From positions 806,001-870,000 of the forward strand of contig NZ_JAGYPI010000001.1 of the NCBI RefSeq assembly GCF_018343615.1: a stretch of 64,000 nucleotides of DNA, written 5' to 3'. A program made the position numbers and the translations under genes. Positions 9,903-18,401 of the stretch are shown in pieces. Each line of letters opens with the position of its first letter. Position 1 is the stretch's first letter. Source of the DNA: Bacillus sp. FJAT-49736. GTDB lineage: Bacteria; Bacillota; Bacilli; Bacillales; Bacillaceae_C. The notes beneath the pieces are model-generated. The model was not told the DNA's origin and ran no database searches. It saw nothing but the letters and a program-made list of their open reading frames with translations.

Positions 9903-10916
9903 TTGGCAAGTAGAGAAAAAGGTTTAACCGGTAAACAAAAAGCTGCTATCCTTCTTATTTCTTTAGGACCTGATGTTTCTGCATCTGTATACAAGCATTT
10001 AACAGAAGAAGAGATAGAAAAGTTAACTCTTGAAATTTCCGGCGTAAAAAAAGTAGCTTCTGAAACAAAAGAAGAAATACTGGATGAATTTCATAACATA
10101 GCATTAGCTCAGGATTACATTTCCCAAGGTGGTATCGGCTATGCAAAAACTGTACTCGAAAAGGCGCTTGGAGCAGATCAAGCTGCAACGATAATCAATC
10201 GATTAACTTCCTCCTTGCAGGTTAAACCGTTTGATTTCGCCAGACGTGCAGAGCCGTCACAAATATTGAATTTCATACAAAATGAGCACCCGCAAACGAT
10301 AGCGTTAATTCTTTCTTATTTAGAGCCAGAAAAAGCAGGGCAAATATTGTCCGAATTACCGCAAGATGTACAAGCAGATATAGCACGAAGAATTGCTATT
10401 ATGGACCGTACATCACCGGAAATCATCAGTGAGGTAGAAGCAATTCTAGAGCAAAAATTGTCTTCTACTGTCACACAGGATTACACGCAAACAGGCGGAA
10501 TTGAGGCTGTAGTGGAAGTGTTAAATGGAGTAGACCGATCTACGGAAAAGACCATTTTAGATTCCTTAGAAATTCAAGACCCAGAGCTTGCGGAAGAAAT
10601 TAAAAAGCGTATGTTTGTATTCGAAGATATTGTTACGCTTGATAATCGTTCTATTCAAAGAGTTATACGTGAATCTGAAAATGAAGATCTATTATTATCA
10701 CTTAAAGTATCCAGCGAAGAAGTTAAGGATGTTGTATTCCGAAATATGTCAACTCGTATGGTTGAAACCTTTAAGGAAGAAATGCAATATATGGGACCTG
10801 TAAGATTAAGAGATGTTGAAGAAGCTCAATCTAGAATTGTAACCATTATTAGAAGATTAGAAGATGCTGGTGAAATCATCATTGCTCGTGGTGGAGGAGA
10901 TGACATCATTGTATAA
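9903..10916 (+). CDS. fliG: Flagellar motor switch protein FliG
   Basis: Rotor protein that contacts the stator and links the MS ring to FliM; 337 aa. It has N-terminal, middle (EHPQTIALILSYL) and C-terminal armadillo-like domains. The charged torque helix region contains LRDVEEAQSRIV near the end. The start is TTG at 9903 after a G-rich ribosome site at 9891-9898. fliH overlaps its 3' end. Confidence 0.97.
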   Translation: MASREKGLTGKQKAAILLISLGPDVSASVYKHLTEEEIEKLTLEISGVKKVASETKEEILDEFHNIALAQDYISQGGIGYAKTVLEKALGADQAATIINRLTSSLQVKPFDFARRAEPSQILNFIQNEHPQTIALILSYLEPEKAGQILSELPQDVQADIARRIAIMDRTSPEIISEVEAILEQKLSSTVTQDYTQTGGIEAVVEVLNGVDRSTEKTILDSLEIQDPELAEEIKKRMFVFEDIVTLDNRSIQRVIRESENEDLLLSLKVSSEEVKDVVFRNMSTRMVETFKEEMQYMGPVRLRDVEEAQSRIVTIIRRLEDAGEIIIARGGGDDIIV

Positions 10917-11661
10917 AGTTATTAAGTCTTCTAATGGTGGAGTGCTCCCCGGCAAAGTAATTGGAATAAAAGAAGTAGTTCCTGCAGGCAATCTAGAAAC
11001 AGATCCAGATCTTGACGATAGGAAGCAAAGAATTCTAGAGCAATTTCAAGATAATGCTGCCAGCATTATTCAAGAAGCAGAACAACAGGCACAAAGATTA
11101 AAAGAACAAATCATGCAGGAAAGAGAACAATGGGAACATGAAAAGCAATTGCTAATAGAAGAGGCCAGGAAAGCAGGATTCGAAGAGGGACTTCAGCAAG
11201 GGAGAAATCAAGGCTACGAAGAATACGGAAATTTATTAGATGAAGCAAATCAGATAGTCGATCAAACAAAGCATGAATTTGTAAAGTATATTGAGGATTC
11301 GGAAAAAGTGATCTTGGATTTGGGGATTAAAACGGCAGAAAAAATATTATGTCAATCCATCGAGGAAAATCCAGAACGATTTTTTCCAATTGTACGAGAA
11401 GCTGTCAAAGAAGTAAGAGAAAATCAAGAAATCAAAATTATCATTCATCCATCCAAATATCCATTGATTATATCCAGAAAAGATGAATTGGATGCGTTAA
11501 TGGCTGGTCATACTCAATGTTATGTTTATGGAAATGAACAATTAAAGGAAAATCAATGCTTAGTGGAAACCGAAAATGGGCGAATTGATGCAAGTACGGA
11601 CAGTCAGCTTAATATGCTCCATGAAAAGCTATTGGAGCTTTTAGAAGGTGTACATTCATGA
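10900..11661 (+). CDS. fliH: Flagellar assembly protein FliH (export ATPase regulator)
   Basis: Peripheral stalk-like partner that binds and restrains the export ATPase FliI. About 253 aa, with a long Glu/Gln-rich coiled coil (about residues 40-115) and a C-terminal domain resembling the V/F-ATPase E/delta subunit (VILDLGIKTAEKIL onward). The start is uncertain: the ATG at 10900 is only 2 nt from GGAGG, while an in-frame TTG at 10909 has 11-nt spacing. Either start overlaps the end of fliG. Confidence 0.9.
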   Translation: MTSLYKVIKSSNGGVLPGKVIGIKEVVPAGNLETDPDLDDRKQRILEQFQDNAASIIQEAEQQAQRLKEQIMQEREQWEHEKQLLIEEARKAGFEEGLQQGRNQGYEEYGNLLDEANQIVDQTKHEFVKYIEDSEKVILDLGIKTAEKILCQSIEENPERFFPIVREAVKEVRENQEIKIIIHPSKYPLIISRKDELDALMAGHTQCYVYGNEQLKENQCLVETENGRIDASTDSQLNMLHEKLLELLEGVHS

Positions 11662-12977
11662 AAGCAGTCGAACTTTTATCGCGTATTTCAACTATAGAGA
11701 CGTATAAGCGTTTTGGGAAGGTAAATCGTGTTGTTGGTCTAATGATTGAATCAGTAGGTCCGGAAAGCTCAATTGGAGAAGTGTGTTACATCCACGTAGG
11801 AGGTAAAACACAAGGCAGAAAAATTATGGCAGAGGTAGTTGGTTTTAAAGAAGAAAATGTAATTTTGATGCCTTATACGGATATTCAAGAAATATCTCCT
11901 GGTAGCTTAGTGGAGGCTAGCGGACATTCATTAGAAGTAAAAGTCGGAAATTCTTTAATAGGCAAGGTCATTGATTCACTTGGAAATCCGCTCGATAATT
12001 CGCCATTGCCTAAAGGTTTAAAAGCGATAAGAACAGAACAGGCACCTCCAAACCCATTGACTCGCCCCCCTATTACGGAGGAAATTGAACTCGGGGTTCG
12101 TGCAATCGATAGCCTACTTACGGTTGGAAAAGGCCAACGCGTAGGTATCTTTGCAGGAAGTGGTGTTGGAAAAAGTACTCTTTTAGGAATGATTGCTCGT
12201 AATACAAAAGCGGATTTAAATGTAATTGCTCTAATAGGGGAACGTGGCCGTGAGGTTAGGGAATTTATCGAACGAGACCTTGGCCCAGAGGGGCTGGCAA
12301 GATCCATCGTCATTTGTGCAACATCGGATCAGCCAGCACTGATGAGGATAAAGGGTGCCTTTACAGCTACTGCCATCGCAGAATATTTTCGGGATAAAGG
12401 TCTTAATGTCATGTTTATGATGGACTCTGTAACGCGTGTCGCGATGGCGCAGCGAGAGGTTGGACTAGCAGTAGGGGAACCTCCGGCAACGAAAGGATAT
12501 ACCCCATCTGTATTTGCTATTTTGCCGAAATTATTAGAAAGAACAGGAACGAATCAAAACGGGACCATTACAGGTATTTATACCGTTTTAGTAGATGGCG
12601 ATGATATGAATGAACCCATTGCAGATACAGTTCGTGGAATACTTGATGGACATTTCGTATTGGATCGTGCTCTAGCTAATAAAGGCCAATATCCAGCTAT
12701 TAACATCTTAAAGAGTGTTAGCCGTTTAATGAATCAGCTTACAACGGAGATGCATAAGCAGGCATCAGAAAAAGTACGGGATCTTTTGAGTACGTATTTG
12801 AATGCGGAAGATCTAATTAATATCGGAGCCTACAAACGCGGGAGCTCACAGGAAATTGACCTAGCGATCGAAATGTATCCACAAATCATTTCCTTTTTAA
12901 AACAACGCACGGATGAAAAAATCACGATGAATGAAAGTATAGCTTCTTTAATAAATCTTGCTGAAAACGGTGAATGA
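11658..12977 (+). CDS. fliI: Flagellum-specific export ATPase FliI
   Basis: Hexameric ATPase of the flagellar type III export apparatus, homologous to the F1 beta subunit; 439 aa. The P-loop AGSGVGKST lies at about residues 166-174 and Walker B is in VMFMMDSVTR. Its ATG overlaps the fliH stop by 4 nt, so translation is coupled to that of its regulator. Confidence 0.98.
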   Translation: MKAVELLSRISTIETYKRFGKVNRVVGLMIESVGPESSIGEVCYIHVGGKTQGRKIMAEVVGFKEENVILMPYTDIQEISPGSLVEASGHSLEVKVGNSLIGKVIDSLGNPLDNSPLPKGLKAIRTEQAPPNPLTRPPITEEIELGVRAIDSLLTVGKGQRVGIFAGSGVGKSTLLGMIARNTKADLNVIALIGERGREVREFIERDLGPEGLARSIVICATSDQPALMRIKGAFTATAIAEYFRDKGLNVMFMMDSVTRVAMAQREVGLAVGEPPATKGYTPSVFAILPKLLERTGTNQNGTITGIYTVLVDGDDMNEPIADTVRGILDGHFVLDRALANKGQYPAINILKSVSRLMNQLTTEMHKQASEKVRDLLSTYLNAEDLINIGAYKRGSSQEIDLAIEMYPQIISFLKQRTDEKITMNESIASLINLAENGE

Positions 12978-12979
12978 TG

Positions 12980-13420
12980 ATGAAGTATCATTATAAATTC
13001 GAAAAGGTTTTAACCCTTAAAGAACGAGAAAAGGAAGAGGCATTATCAATCTATCAAAATGCTGTTAAAACCTTCGAAGAAGTGGCAGAAGAACTATATC
13101 GTTTACTTAAGAAGAAGGAAGATTTGGAACAATTTCAAGCGAAAAAATTGCAGTCAGGCTTTGCAGTCCAAGAAATTAGACACTACCAGCGCTTCATAGT
13201 GAATATGGATAAGACTATTTCGTATTACCAGGAACTTGTTCTTAATGCCAGAAACCGCATGAATTGGTGTCAGGCTCAGCTAATAGAAAAAAATGTAGAA
13301 GTTAAAAAATACGAAAAAATAAAATTGAAGGACTATGAAAAATTCCTTGAACTTCAAAAGCTTGAAGAGGATAAATTAACGGACGAAATTTCTACAATAC
13401 AATATTTTCAGCGTTCTTAG
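12980..13420 (+). CDS. fliJ: Flagellar export chaperone FliJ
   Basis: Coiled-coil stalk protein of the export ATPase complex; about 146 aa, almost wholly charged helix (runs of Glu and Lys). Three in-frame ATGs occur at 12974, 12977 and 12980. The last was chosen because GGTGA (12969-12973) is 6 nt away and the product begins like B. subtilis FliJ. The first would overlap fliI in an ATGA arrangement and remains possible. Confidence 0.9.
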   Translation: MKYHYKFEKVLTLKEREKEEALSIYQNAVKTFEEVAEELYRLLKKKEDLEQFQAKKLQSGFAVQEIRHYQRFIVNMDKTISYYQELVLNARNRMNWCQAQLIEKNVEVKKYEKIKLKDYEKFLELQKLEEDKLTDEISTIQYFQRS

Positions 13421-13435
13421 AAATTAGGTGATTGC

Positions 13436-14011
13436 ATGGCAAAGGAAGAAGCGTTAACGGAAGAAAAATCAAGTAAATTTCTGTGGTTTGTATATGTCGT
13501 AATCATTCCTTTATTATTTGCTATTGTGGTAGCCTTAATCGTTTCCACACTAGCAGGTGTAAATGTATTTGAAAAAGCAAAAGAGCTTGGTGAAAAGACA
13601 CATTTACTTTCATCTAGTAAAAATGTTACCAGCAGATCAAAAGCAGATGAGGATAAAATTATTAGCTTAAATGCTGAAATACAAAACAAAGACACACAAA
13701 TTGCAAATTTACAAAAACAATTAGACAGTAAGGATAACGAAAAACAGCAGCTGCTGCTGGAACAACAAAGACTAGAGGAGCAGATAGCCAGCTTGCAAAA
13801 AAGTCAGACGAAAAGCACGAAGAATTTTAAGGAAATTGTTAGTTCATATGAAGCGATGAATCCGAAAAGTGCCGCGCCAATTTTGCTGCAAATGAAAGAT
13901 GAAAATGCTGTAAAAATACTCTCAAAATTGAGCTCTGAGACATTAGCGAGCATTTTGGAAAAGATGCCTGCTGACCGGGCAGCAAAATACACGGAGTTGC
14001 TTGGACGCTAA
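13436..14011 (+). CDS. ylxF: YlxF, MotE-family flagellar protein
   Basis: A 191-aa protein with an N-terminal transmembrane helix (about residues 15-42), a long coiled coil (about 75-125) and a C-terminal MgtE-N-like helical domain containing NPKSAAPILLQMKDENAVKI. The position between fliJ and fliK and this architecture match YlxF, which is related to the MotE family of motility chaperones. The precise role in this organism is unproven. AGGTG lies 6 nt before the ATG. Confidence 0.85.
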   Translation: MAKEEALTEEKSSKFLWFVYVVIIPLLFAIVVALIVSTLAGVNVFEKAKELGEKTHLLSSSKNVTSRSKADEDKIISLNAEIQNKDTQIANLQKQLDSKDNEKQQLLLEQQRLEEQIASLQKSQTKSTKNFKEIVSSYEAMNPKSAAPILLQMKDENAVKILSKLSSETLASILEKMPADRAAKYTELLGR

Positions 14012-14050
14012 TCTAGTTTTAAGCGAAGGCACTTGAAAGGAGGTGAAACA

Positions 14051-15367
14051 ATGAATATCGCAATGCTTCCATTAGGTTCTATTTCACAATCAGCACCTAC
14101 AGGCAAAAATAATGCACAGGCTGGAGATTTAAAGAACGCATTTTCTACTATTTTGCAAACACAATATAGTAAAACGACTCCAAATGAAAATGATACTGTA
14201 GAAAATCTGGCTGATGTCCTTAAAGAAATCTTACAGATTTTAAAAGAAGGTTTACCGAATTCAAATGGGCTGGAATTTACTAATAGTAAAACTATCTCAG
14301 ATGAACAAATGAGTGGATTGCTAGGCATGACAAAAGAAGATTGGAAAAAACAGTTGGATGATTTAATGGTCAGTTTACAAAGCTTATTTGCAAATTTTCC
14401 ACCATTCACTGCTCAATTAAAGGAAGTAAATCTTTCTTTGAAGGATAATAATCTTTTGCAAGGTATGTCAGAGTTCGTAGCAGCATTTTCCAAATTACCA
14501 GCGGAATTATTACAACAGCTTAAGGGAAATCAACTGCAAACTTTTGCCCAAAATGTGAAAGCTGCTGAAACAATTGCAAAAACCATTGACTTATCGATGG
14601 GGGATATTAAACAACTAACTAGATTAAAAGATGGATTGCAAAACATTATTTCAAAAATGGAAGAGTTAGTGAAAAATAGTAAGCTAAGCACTCAAAATTC
14701 AATACAAGATAATAGTTTTTCCTCTTTATTAAAGGATCAACAAAGCATCGGTTTTAGACTAAAAGATGTGAATTTTTCCGGCCAGTTAAATCAGTCAAAG
14801 GTGCTTACTGAAAATTCCGAACAACAAAGTACAGATTCTGCAGTTCAACCATCTTTGGTTGCAAATATAATGAACCCTGCTTCTAAATTAGAACAATTTG
14901 TGATTCACGTTGGGAAAGAAAATGCAACAGCGAACTTAAATTATAATGAGTTTGTTAAGGAACTTTCCAATATTCTTGCGAAATCACAGCTCACAACCGG
15001 TTTAAATGGTTCAAATAAGTTATTTATAAAGCTATATCCTGAACATTTAGGTTCCATTAGAATTGAGCTATTGCAAGATAAAGGCATGATAACGGCTAAG
15101 ATGTTTGCGAGCAACGGAAATGCCAAAGATTTATTAGATTCCGGAATTCATCAGTTGAAAGAAGCTTTTACAATGCAAAATATCCAAGTGGATAAGATTG
15201 ATGTCATCTATGGTCAGAATGAAGCGCAAAAATTTAGCCAGCAGGATGCAAAACAACAATCCGCAAACCAACAGAATTCTGAAAAGCAAAAGCAAGAAGC
15301 TGATGAAGAGAATGAATCACAGTTTTCTAATTTATTGAATGAAAGCATATTAGAAAAAATTGTATAG
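14051..15367 (+). CDS. fliK: Flagellar hook-length control protein FliK
   Basis: Secreted ruler that sets hook length and triggers the substrate switch at FlhB; 438 aa. The N-terminal two thirds is low-complexity and Gln/Asn/Lys-rich. The C-terminal Flg_hook domain contains LYPEHLGSIRIEL near residue 330, followed by a Gln/Glu-rich tail. The strong site AAAGGAGGTGA at 14036-14046 sets the ATG at 14051. Confidence 0.92.
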   Translation: MNIAMLPLGSISQSAPTGKNNAQAGDLKNAFSTILQTQYSKTTPNENDTVENLADVLKEILQILKEGLPNSNGLEFTNSKTISDEQMSGLLGMTKEDWKKQLDDLMVSLQSLFANFPPFTAQLKEVNLSLKDNNLLQGMSEFVAAFSKLPAELLQQLKGNQLQTFAQNVKAAETIAKTIDLSMGDIKQLTRLKDGLQNIISKMEELVKNSKLSTQNSIQDNSFSSLLKDQQSIGFRLKDVNFSGQLNQSKVLTENSEQQSTDSAVQPSLVANIMNPASKLEQFVIHVGKENATANLNYNEFVKELSNILAKSQLTTGLNGSNKLFIKLYPEHLGSIRIELLQDKGMITAKMFASNGNAKDLLDSGIHQLKEAFTMQNIQVDKIDVIYGQNEAQKFSQQDAKQQSANQQNSEKQKQEADEENESQFSNLLNESILEKIV

Positions 15368-15375
15368 GTGATGAC

Positions 15376-16014
15376 ATGGGAAACACAATTGATCCAAGCT
15401 TGTATTATTCCAACAAGCAAGCAACCGATAGAAAAACGGGACAGGATATTTTAGGGAAAGATGACTTTTTAAAAATCCTAATGGTCCAATTACAAAATCA
15501 AGATCCATTAAATCCAATGCAGGATAAAGATTTTATTGCCCAAATGGCTACATTTTCTTCACTGGAGCAAATGACCAATATGAATCAAGCGATGCAACAG
15601 TTTATTGATTCACAAAAGCAAAGTCAGTTGATTGATTATACACAATTTGTAGGTAAAGAGATTACTTGGCATAAATCTACTCCGAGTGATGATCCAAACG
15701 GTCAGCCAACCATTACACAAGGCACGGGGATTGTAACTGGTGTTCGTTTTGTAGACAATGCACCTAAATTTATTATGGATGACGGAACTACTTTAGATCC
15801 TGCAAATATCTCACAGGTAAATACCGTTTCAAGAGATAATTCTTTAGTACAAGCTAGTTATTTAATAGGTAAAAAGGTTACCTGGATGGATGATCAAAAG
15901 CAAGAAATTTCTGCAACCGTCAAATCAGTATCTTTTAAAGATGGAGATACACTATTGGAATTAGATAATGGTCAAAAAATCAAAACGAATCAATTAACAA
16001 AAATCGAAAATTAA
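15376..16014 (+). CDS. flgD: Flagellar hook assembly protein FlgD with duplicated C-terminal module
   Basis: Hook-capping scaffold. The conserved N-terminal part contains KDDFLKILMVQLQNQDPLNP (residues 28-47) and FIAQMATFSSLEQM. At 212 aa it is about 70 aa longer than the roughly 140-aa B. subtilis FlgD. The extra length is a second copy of the C-terminal module: FVGKEITW (91-98) with residues 116-148, and LIGKKVTW (163-170) with residues 178-210. The 33-residue segments align without gaps. AGGTGA overlaps the fliK stop. Confidence 0.93.
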   Translation: MGNTIDPSLYYSNKQATDRKTGQDILGKDDFLKILMVQLQNQDPLNPMQDKDFIAQMATFSSLEQMTNMNQAMQQFIDSQKQSQLIDYTQFVGKEITWHKSTPSDDPNGQPTITQGTGIVTGVRFVDNAPKFIMDDGTTLDPANISQVNTVSRDNSLVQASYLIGKKVTWMDDQKQEISATVKSVSFKDGDTLLELDNGQKIKTNQLTKIEN

Positions 16015-16028
16015 AAGGATGTGGTTGA

Positions 16029-16424
16029 ATGGTGAAGCCCTTTATTCAACAGGTACCATTACAGCCAATTACGTCTAGAAATGGTTTGCAAAAGCCGACT
16101 AATCAAGGTTTAAAGGTAACAGCACCTTTTGCACAGCATTTTAATGATGCATTAAAAGAAAGTGCTCAGCAATTAACGATAAGCAAACATGCTAGTCAAA
16201 GAATGGAGCAAAGAGGCATCAAGATTGATCAGCCCCTTTGGGATAAGATAGCTTCCAGGGTGATGGAAGCAAAGCAAAAAGGCGTGAATGAATCGTTAGT
16301 TTTAGTGAAGGATGCTGCCCTTATCGTAAGTGCCAAGAATCAAACAGTAATTACCGCCATGGATAAAAATGAAGCAAGCTCACAAATCTTCACCAATATT
16401 TCCGGCGCCATTATTGTCGATTAA
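16029..16424 (+). CDS. Flagellar operon protein, TIGR02530-like
   Basis: A 131-aa protein between flgD and flgE. The central segment LTISKHASQRMEQRGIKI and the end ISGAIIVD match what I recall of the TIGR02530 flagellar operon family found at this position in Bacillus and Clostridium. It has no signal peptide or membrane segment. A role in hook or rod assembly is inferred only from position. AAGGATGTGG precedes the ATG at 16029. Confidence 0.75.
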   Translation: MVKPFIQQVPLQPITSRNGLQKPTNQGLKVTAPFAQHFNDALKESAQQLTISKHASQRMEQRGIKIDQPLWDKIASRVMEAKQKGVNESLVLVKDAALIVSAKNQTVITAMDKNEASSQIFTNISGAIIVD

Positions 16425-16428
16425 ATAG

Positions 16429-16451
16429 CAGCTGGACCCTCTGGGAAGCTG
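16429..16451 (+). other. Small hairpin between the TIGR02530-like gene and flgE
   Basis: CAGCT (16429-16433) pairs with AGCTG (16447-16451), enclosing CCC/GGG around a TCT loop. A second weak stem, TACTG (16453-16457) with CAGTA (16472-16476), follows. No T run is attached, so it is not a terminator. It could be a processing or stability element in the long mRNA, or chance. Confidence 0.3.
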
Positions 16452-16512
16452 GTACTGTGGAATGACAGAAGCAGTAACTAAAAAAATGTAATCATGAGAG
16501 GAGTAAAACAAA

Positions 16513-17685
16513 ATGCTACGTTCAATGTACTCAGGTATTAGCGGAATGAAAAACTTTCAAACAAAATTAGACGTAATTGGGAACAATATCGCAAACGTAA
16601 ATACATACGGCTTTAAAAAGGGTCGTGTAACCTTCAAAGATACGATGAATCAAACAATTTCAGGTGCAAGTGCAGCGTCAGGAAATTTGGGTGGTAAGAA
16701 TCCAATGCAAGTTGGACTAGGTTCAACTTTAGCATCTATCGATATTATTGATACCCAATCCAGTTTACAAACAACAGGGCGTCCACTCGATTTGGCTATT
16801 GATGGGGATGGGTATTTTGTAGTCAAGCAAGGTAACCAAACACTTTATACACGTGCTGGTAATTTCTATTTAGATAATAATGGAACACTTGTAAATAGTG
16901 ATGGATTTAAAGTTCAACAATTTGTAAATGGTGTGTTAAAAGATATAAATATTAATGTCAACTCTATACTACCTGCTAAAGCAACAACGCAAATAGATAT
17001 AGTGGGTAACATTCCAAATAATGCCAATGGTGCTACTAGCAATACACAACAAGTAGAAGTAGTAGATAATAATGGAGTAAGTCACGTTTTAAATATGAAT
17101 ATTGCAAATCAACCAGCACCTAATTCTGATACATGGGATATTACTTTTGCCGATAGTACTAACCCTGGCGTTCCATTAGGTAAATATCAATACAGTGGTG
17201 GTGGCTTAACTACTACTACTCCATTAAGTTTACCTTATGGTGGTACGCAGAATGTTGCACTTGATATAACAAAACTAACACATGGTCCGGACAATCTTTC
17301 CGCTATGGGAAATCCAAACGGTAATCTTCAAGGTTCACTTGAAAGCTTCAATATTGGATCGGATGGTGTCATTAATGGTGTGTTCTCAAACGGTCTAAAT
17401 ATGTCATTAGGAACTCTTGCAATTGCAAAATTCAGCAATCCAGCTGGTTTACAAAAAGCTGGCAATAACACCTTCATTTCAAGTGTAAACTCAGGTACAG
17501 CTAATGTTAATACTGCTGGAAATGGACGTGGTTCTATCGCTTCCGGTTCACTTGAAATGTCCAACGTTGATTTATCTGAAGAATTCACTGACATGATTGT
17601 TGCTCAACGTGGATTCCAGGCAAATACAAGAATTATTACAACATCGGATGAAATTCTGCAAGAGCTTGTTAATTTAAAACGTTAA
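16513..17685 (+). CDS. flgE: Flagellar hook protein FlgE
   Basis: Subunit of the flexible hook; 390 aa. The N-terminal signature is SGISGMKNFQTKLDVIGNNI and the C-terminal one is MSNVDLSEEFTDMIVAQRGF. B. subtilis FlgE is about 264 aa; the extra roughly 125 aa here lie around residues 155-260 and look like an added outer D2-type domain (Asn/Gly/Thr-rich beta strands). GAGAGGAG precedes the ATG at 16513. A terminator-like hairpin follows the stop codon. Confidence 0.95.
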   Translation: MLRSMYSGISGMKNFQTKLDVIGNNIANVNTYGFKKGRVTFKDTMNQTISGASAASGNLGGKNPMQVGLGSTLASIDIIDTQSSLQTTGRPLDLAIDGDGYFVVKQGNQTLYTRAGNFYLDNNGTLVNSDGFKVQQFVNGVLKDININVNSILPAKATTQIDIVGNIPNNANGATSNTQQVEVVDNNGVSHVLNMNIANQPAPNSDTWDITFADSTNPGVPLGKYQYSGGGLTTTTPLSLPYGGTQNVALDITKLTHGPDNLSAMGNPNGNLQGSLESFNIGSDGVINGVFSNGLNMSLGTLAIAKFSNPAGLQKAGNNTFISSVNSGTANVNTAGNGRGSIASGSLEMSNVDLSEEFTDMIVAQRGFQANTRIITTSDEILQELVNLKR

Positions 17686-17697
17686 GATAGGGAGGGA

Positions 17698-17728
17698 CAG
17701 GACTAAGGCTGCCCTTAGTCCTGATTTT
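17698..17728 (+). terminator. Terminator-like hairpin between flgE and swrD
   Basis: CAGGACTAAGG (17698-17708) pairs perfectly over 11 bp with CCTTAGTCCTG (17713-17723) around a CTGC loop, followed by ATTTTTA. It has the full form of an intrinsic terminator but lies within the fla/che operon. It also separates GGGAGG (17690-17695) from the swrD start at 17731. Confidence 0.75.
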
Positions 17729-17730
17729 TA

Positions 17731-17952
17731 GTGATTAATGTTACAAGATTAAATGGCAAGAAATTTCATTTAAATGCTCTATATATAGAAACAATTGAAT
17801 CCTTTCCTGATACAACTATTACCTTAACAAACGGACATAAATTTGTTGTCCTGGAAAGAGTAGAGGAAATAGTAGAACAGATTAGGTTATTCTACCAATC
17901 TATCAATATATTAGGAAGAACCAATATGGGGGGTGCCGATGATGAAAAATAA
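17731..17952 (+). CDS. swrD: Swarming motility protein SwrD (FlbD/YlzI family)
   Basis: A 73-aa protein beginning [20 protein letters not shown], typical of the FlbD/SwrD family; in B. subtilis SwrD raises flagellar motor power. The start is GTG at 17731. No ribosome site lies within 12 nt. The nearest, GGGAGG at 17690-17695, is about 35 nt away in sequence but about 9 nt away if the intervening hairpin folds. Its end overlaps fliL. Confidence 0.88.
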   Translation: MINVTRLNGKKFHLNALYIETIESFPDTTITLTNGHKFVVLERVEEIVEQIRLFYQSINILGRTNMGGADDEK

Positions 17953-18367
17953 AATGCTGACGACAATGATGATAATACTTCTAGTAATCTTATTAGCAGG
18001 AGCAGTTGCAATTATTGTTATTTATAAATTAGATCATTCAAGTGCTAATAAAGCACCTTCCATTGATGAGGTTGTAAAGCAATCAGTTGATGTGCCTGAG
18101 ATTACGACAAATTTAAAGTCCAACAATTTTATTAAAATCTCCTTTAAGCTAGAAACAAATAGTACAAAAGCACAAAAGGAACTGGCGAAGAGAGATTTTC
18201 AAGTAAAGAATATTATTATTGACCAGTTATCAGAATTAAGCCCAAATGATTTGCAAGGCCAAAGTGGCAAGGATAAATTAAGAATGGACTTAAAAGATGC
18301 AATTTCAAAAATTATGCAAGATGGTAAAGTTGTAAATGTATATATCACCTCTTATGTTATTCAATAA
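17942..18367 (+). CDS. fliL: Flagellar basal-body-associated protein FliL
   Basis: Single-pass inner-membrane protein that surrounds the stator; about 141 aa. The N-terminal helix contains [20 protein letters not shown], followed by the periplasmic-type SPFH-like FliL domain. The ATG at 17942 has 8-9 nt spacing from GGGGGG (17928-17933). An in-frame GTG at 17933 and ATG at 17939 are alternatives. It overlaps the 3' end of swrD. Confidence 0.93.
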   Translation: MKNKMLTTMMIILLVILLAGAVAIIVIYKLDHSSANKAPSIDEVVKQSVDVPEITTNLKSNNFIKISFKLETNSTKAQKELAKRDFQVKNIIIDQLSELSPNDLQGQSGKDKLRMDLKDAISKIMQDGKVVNVYITSYVIQ

Positions 18368-18401
18368 AAAATGAACCGCATACTAAAAGGAGGTGGAAAC
18401 A

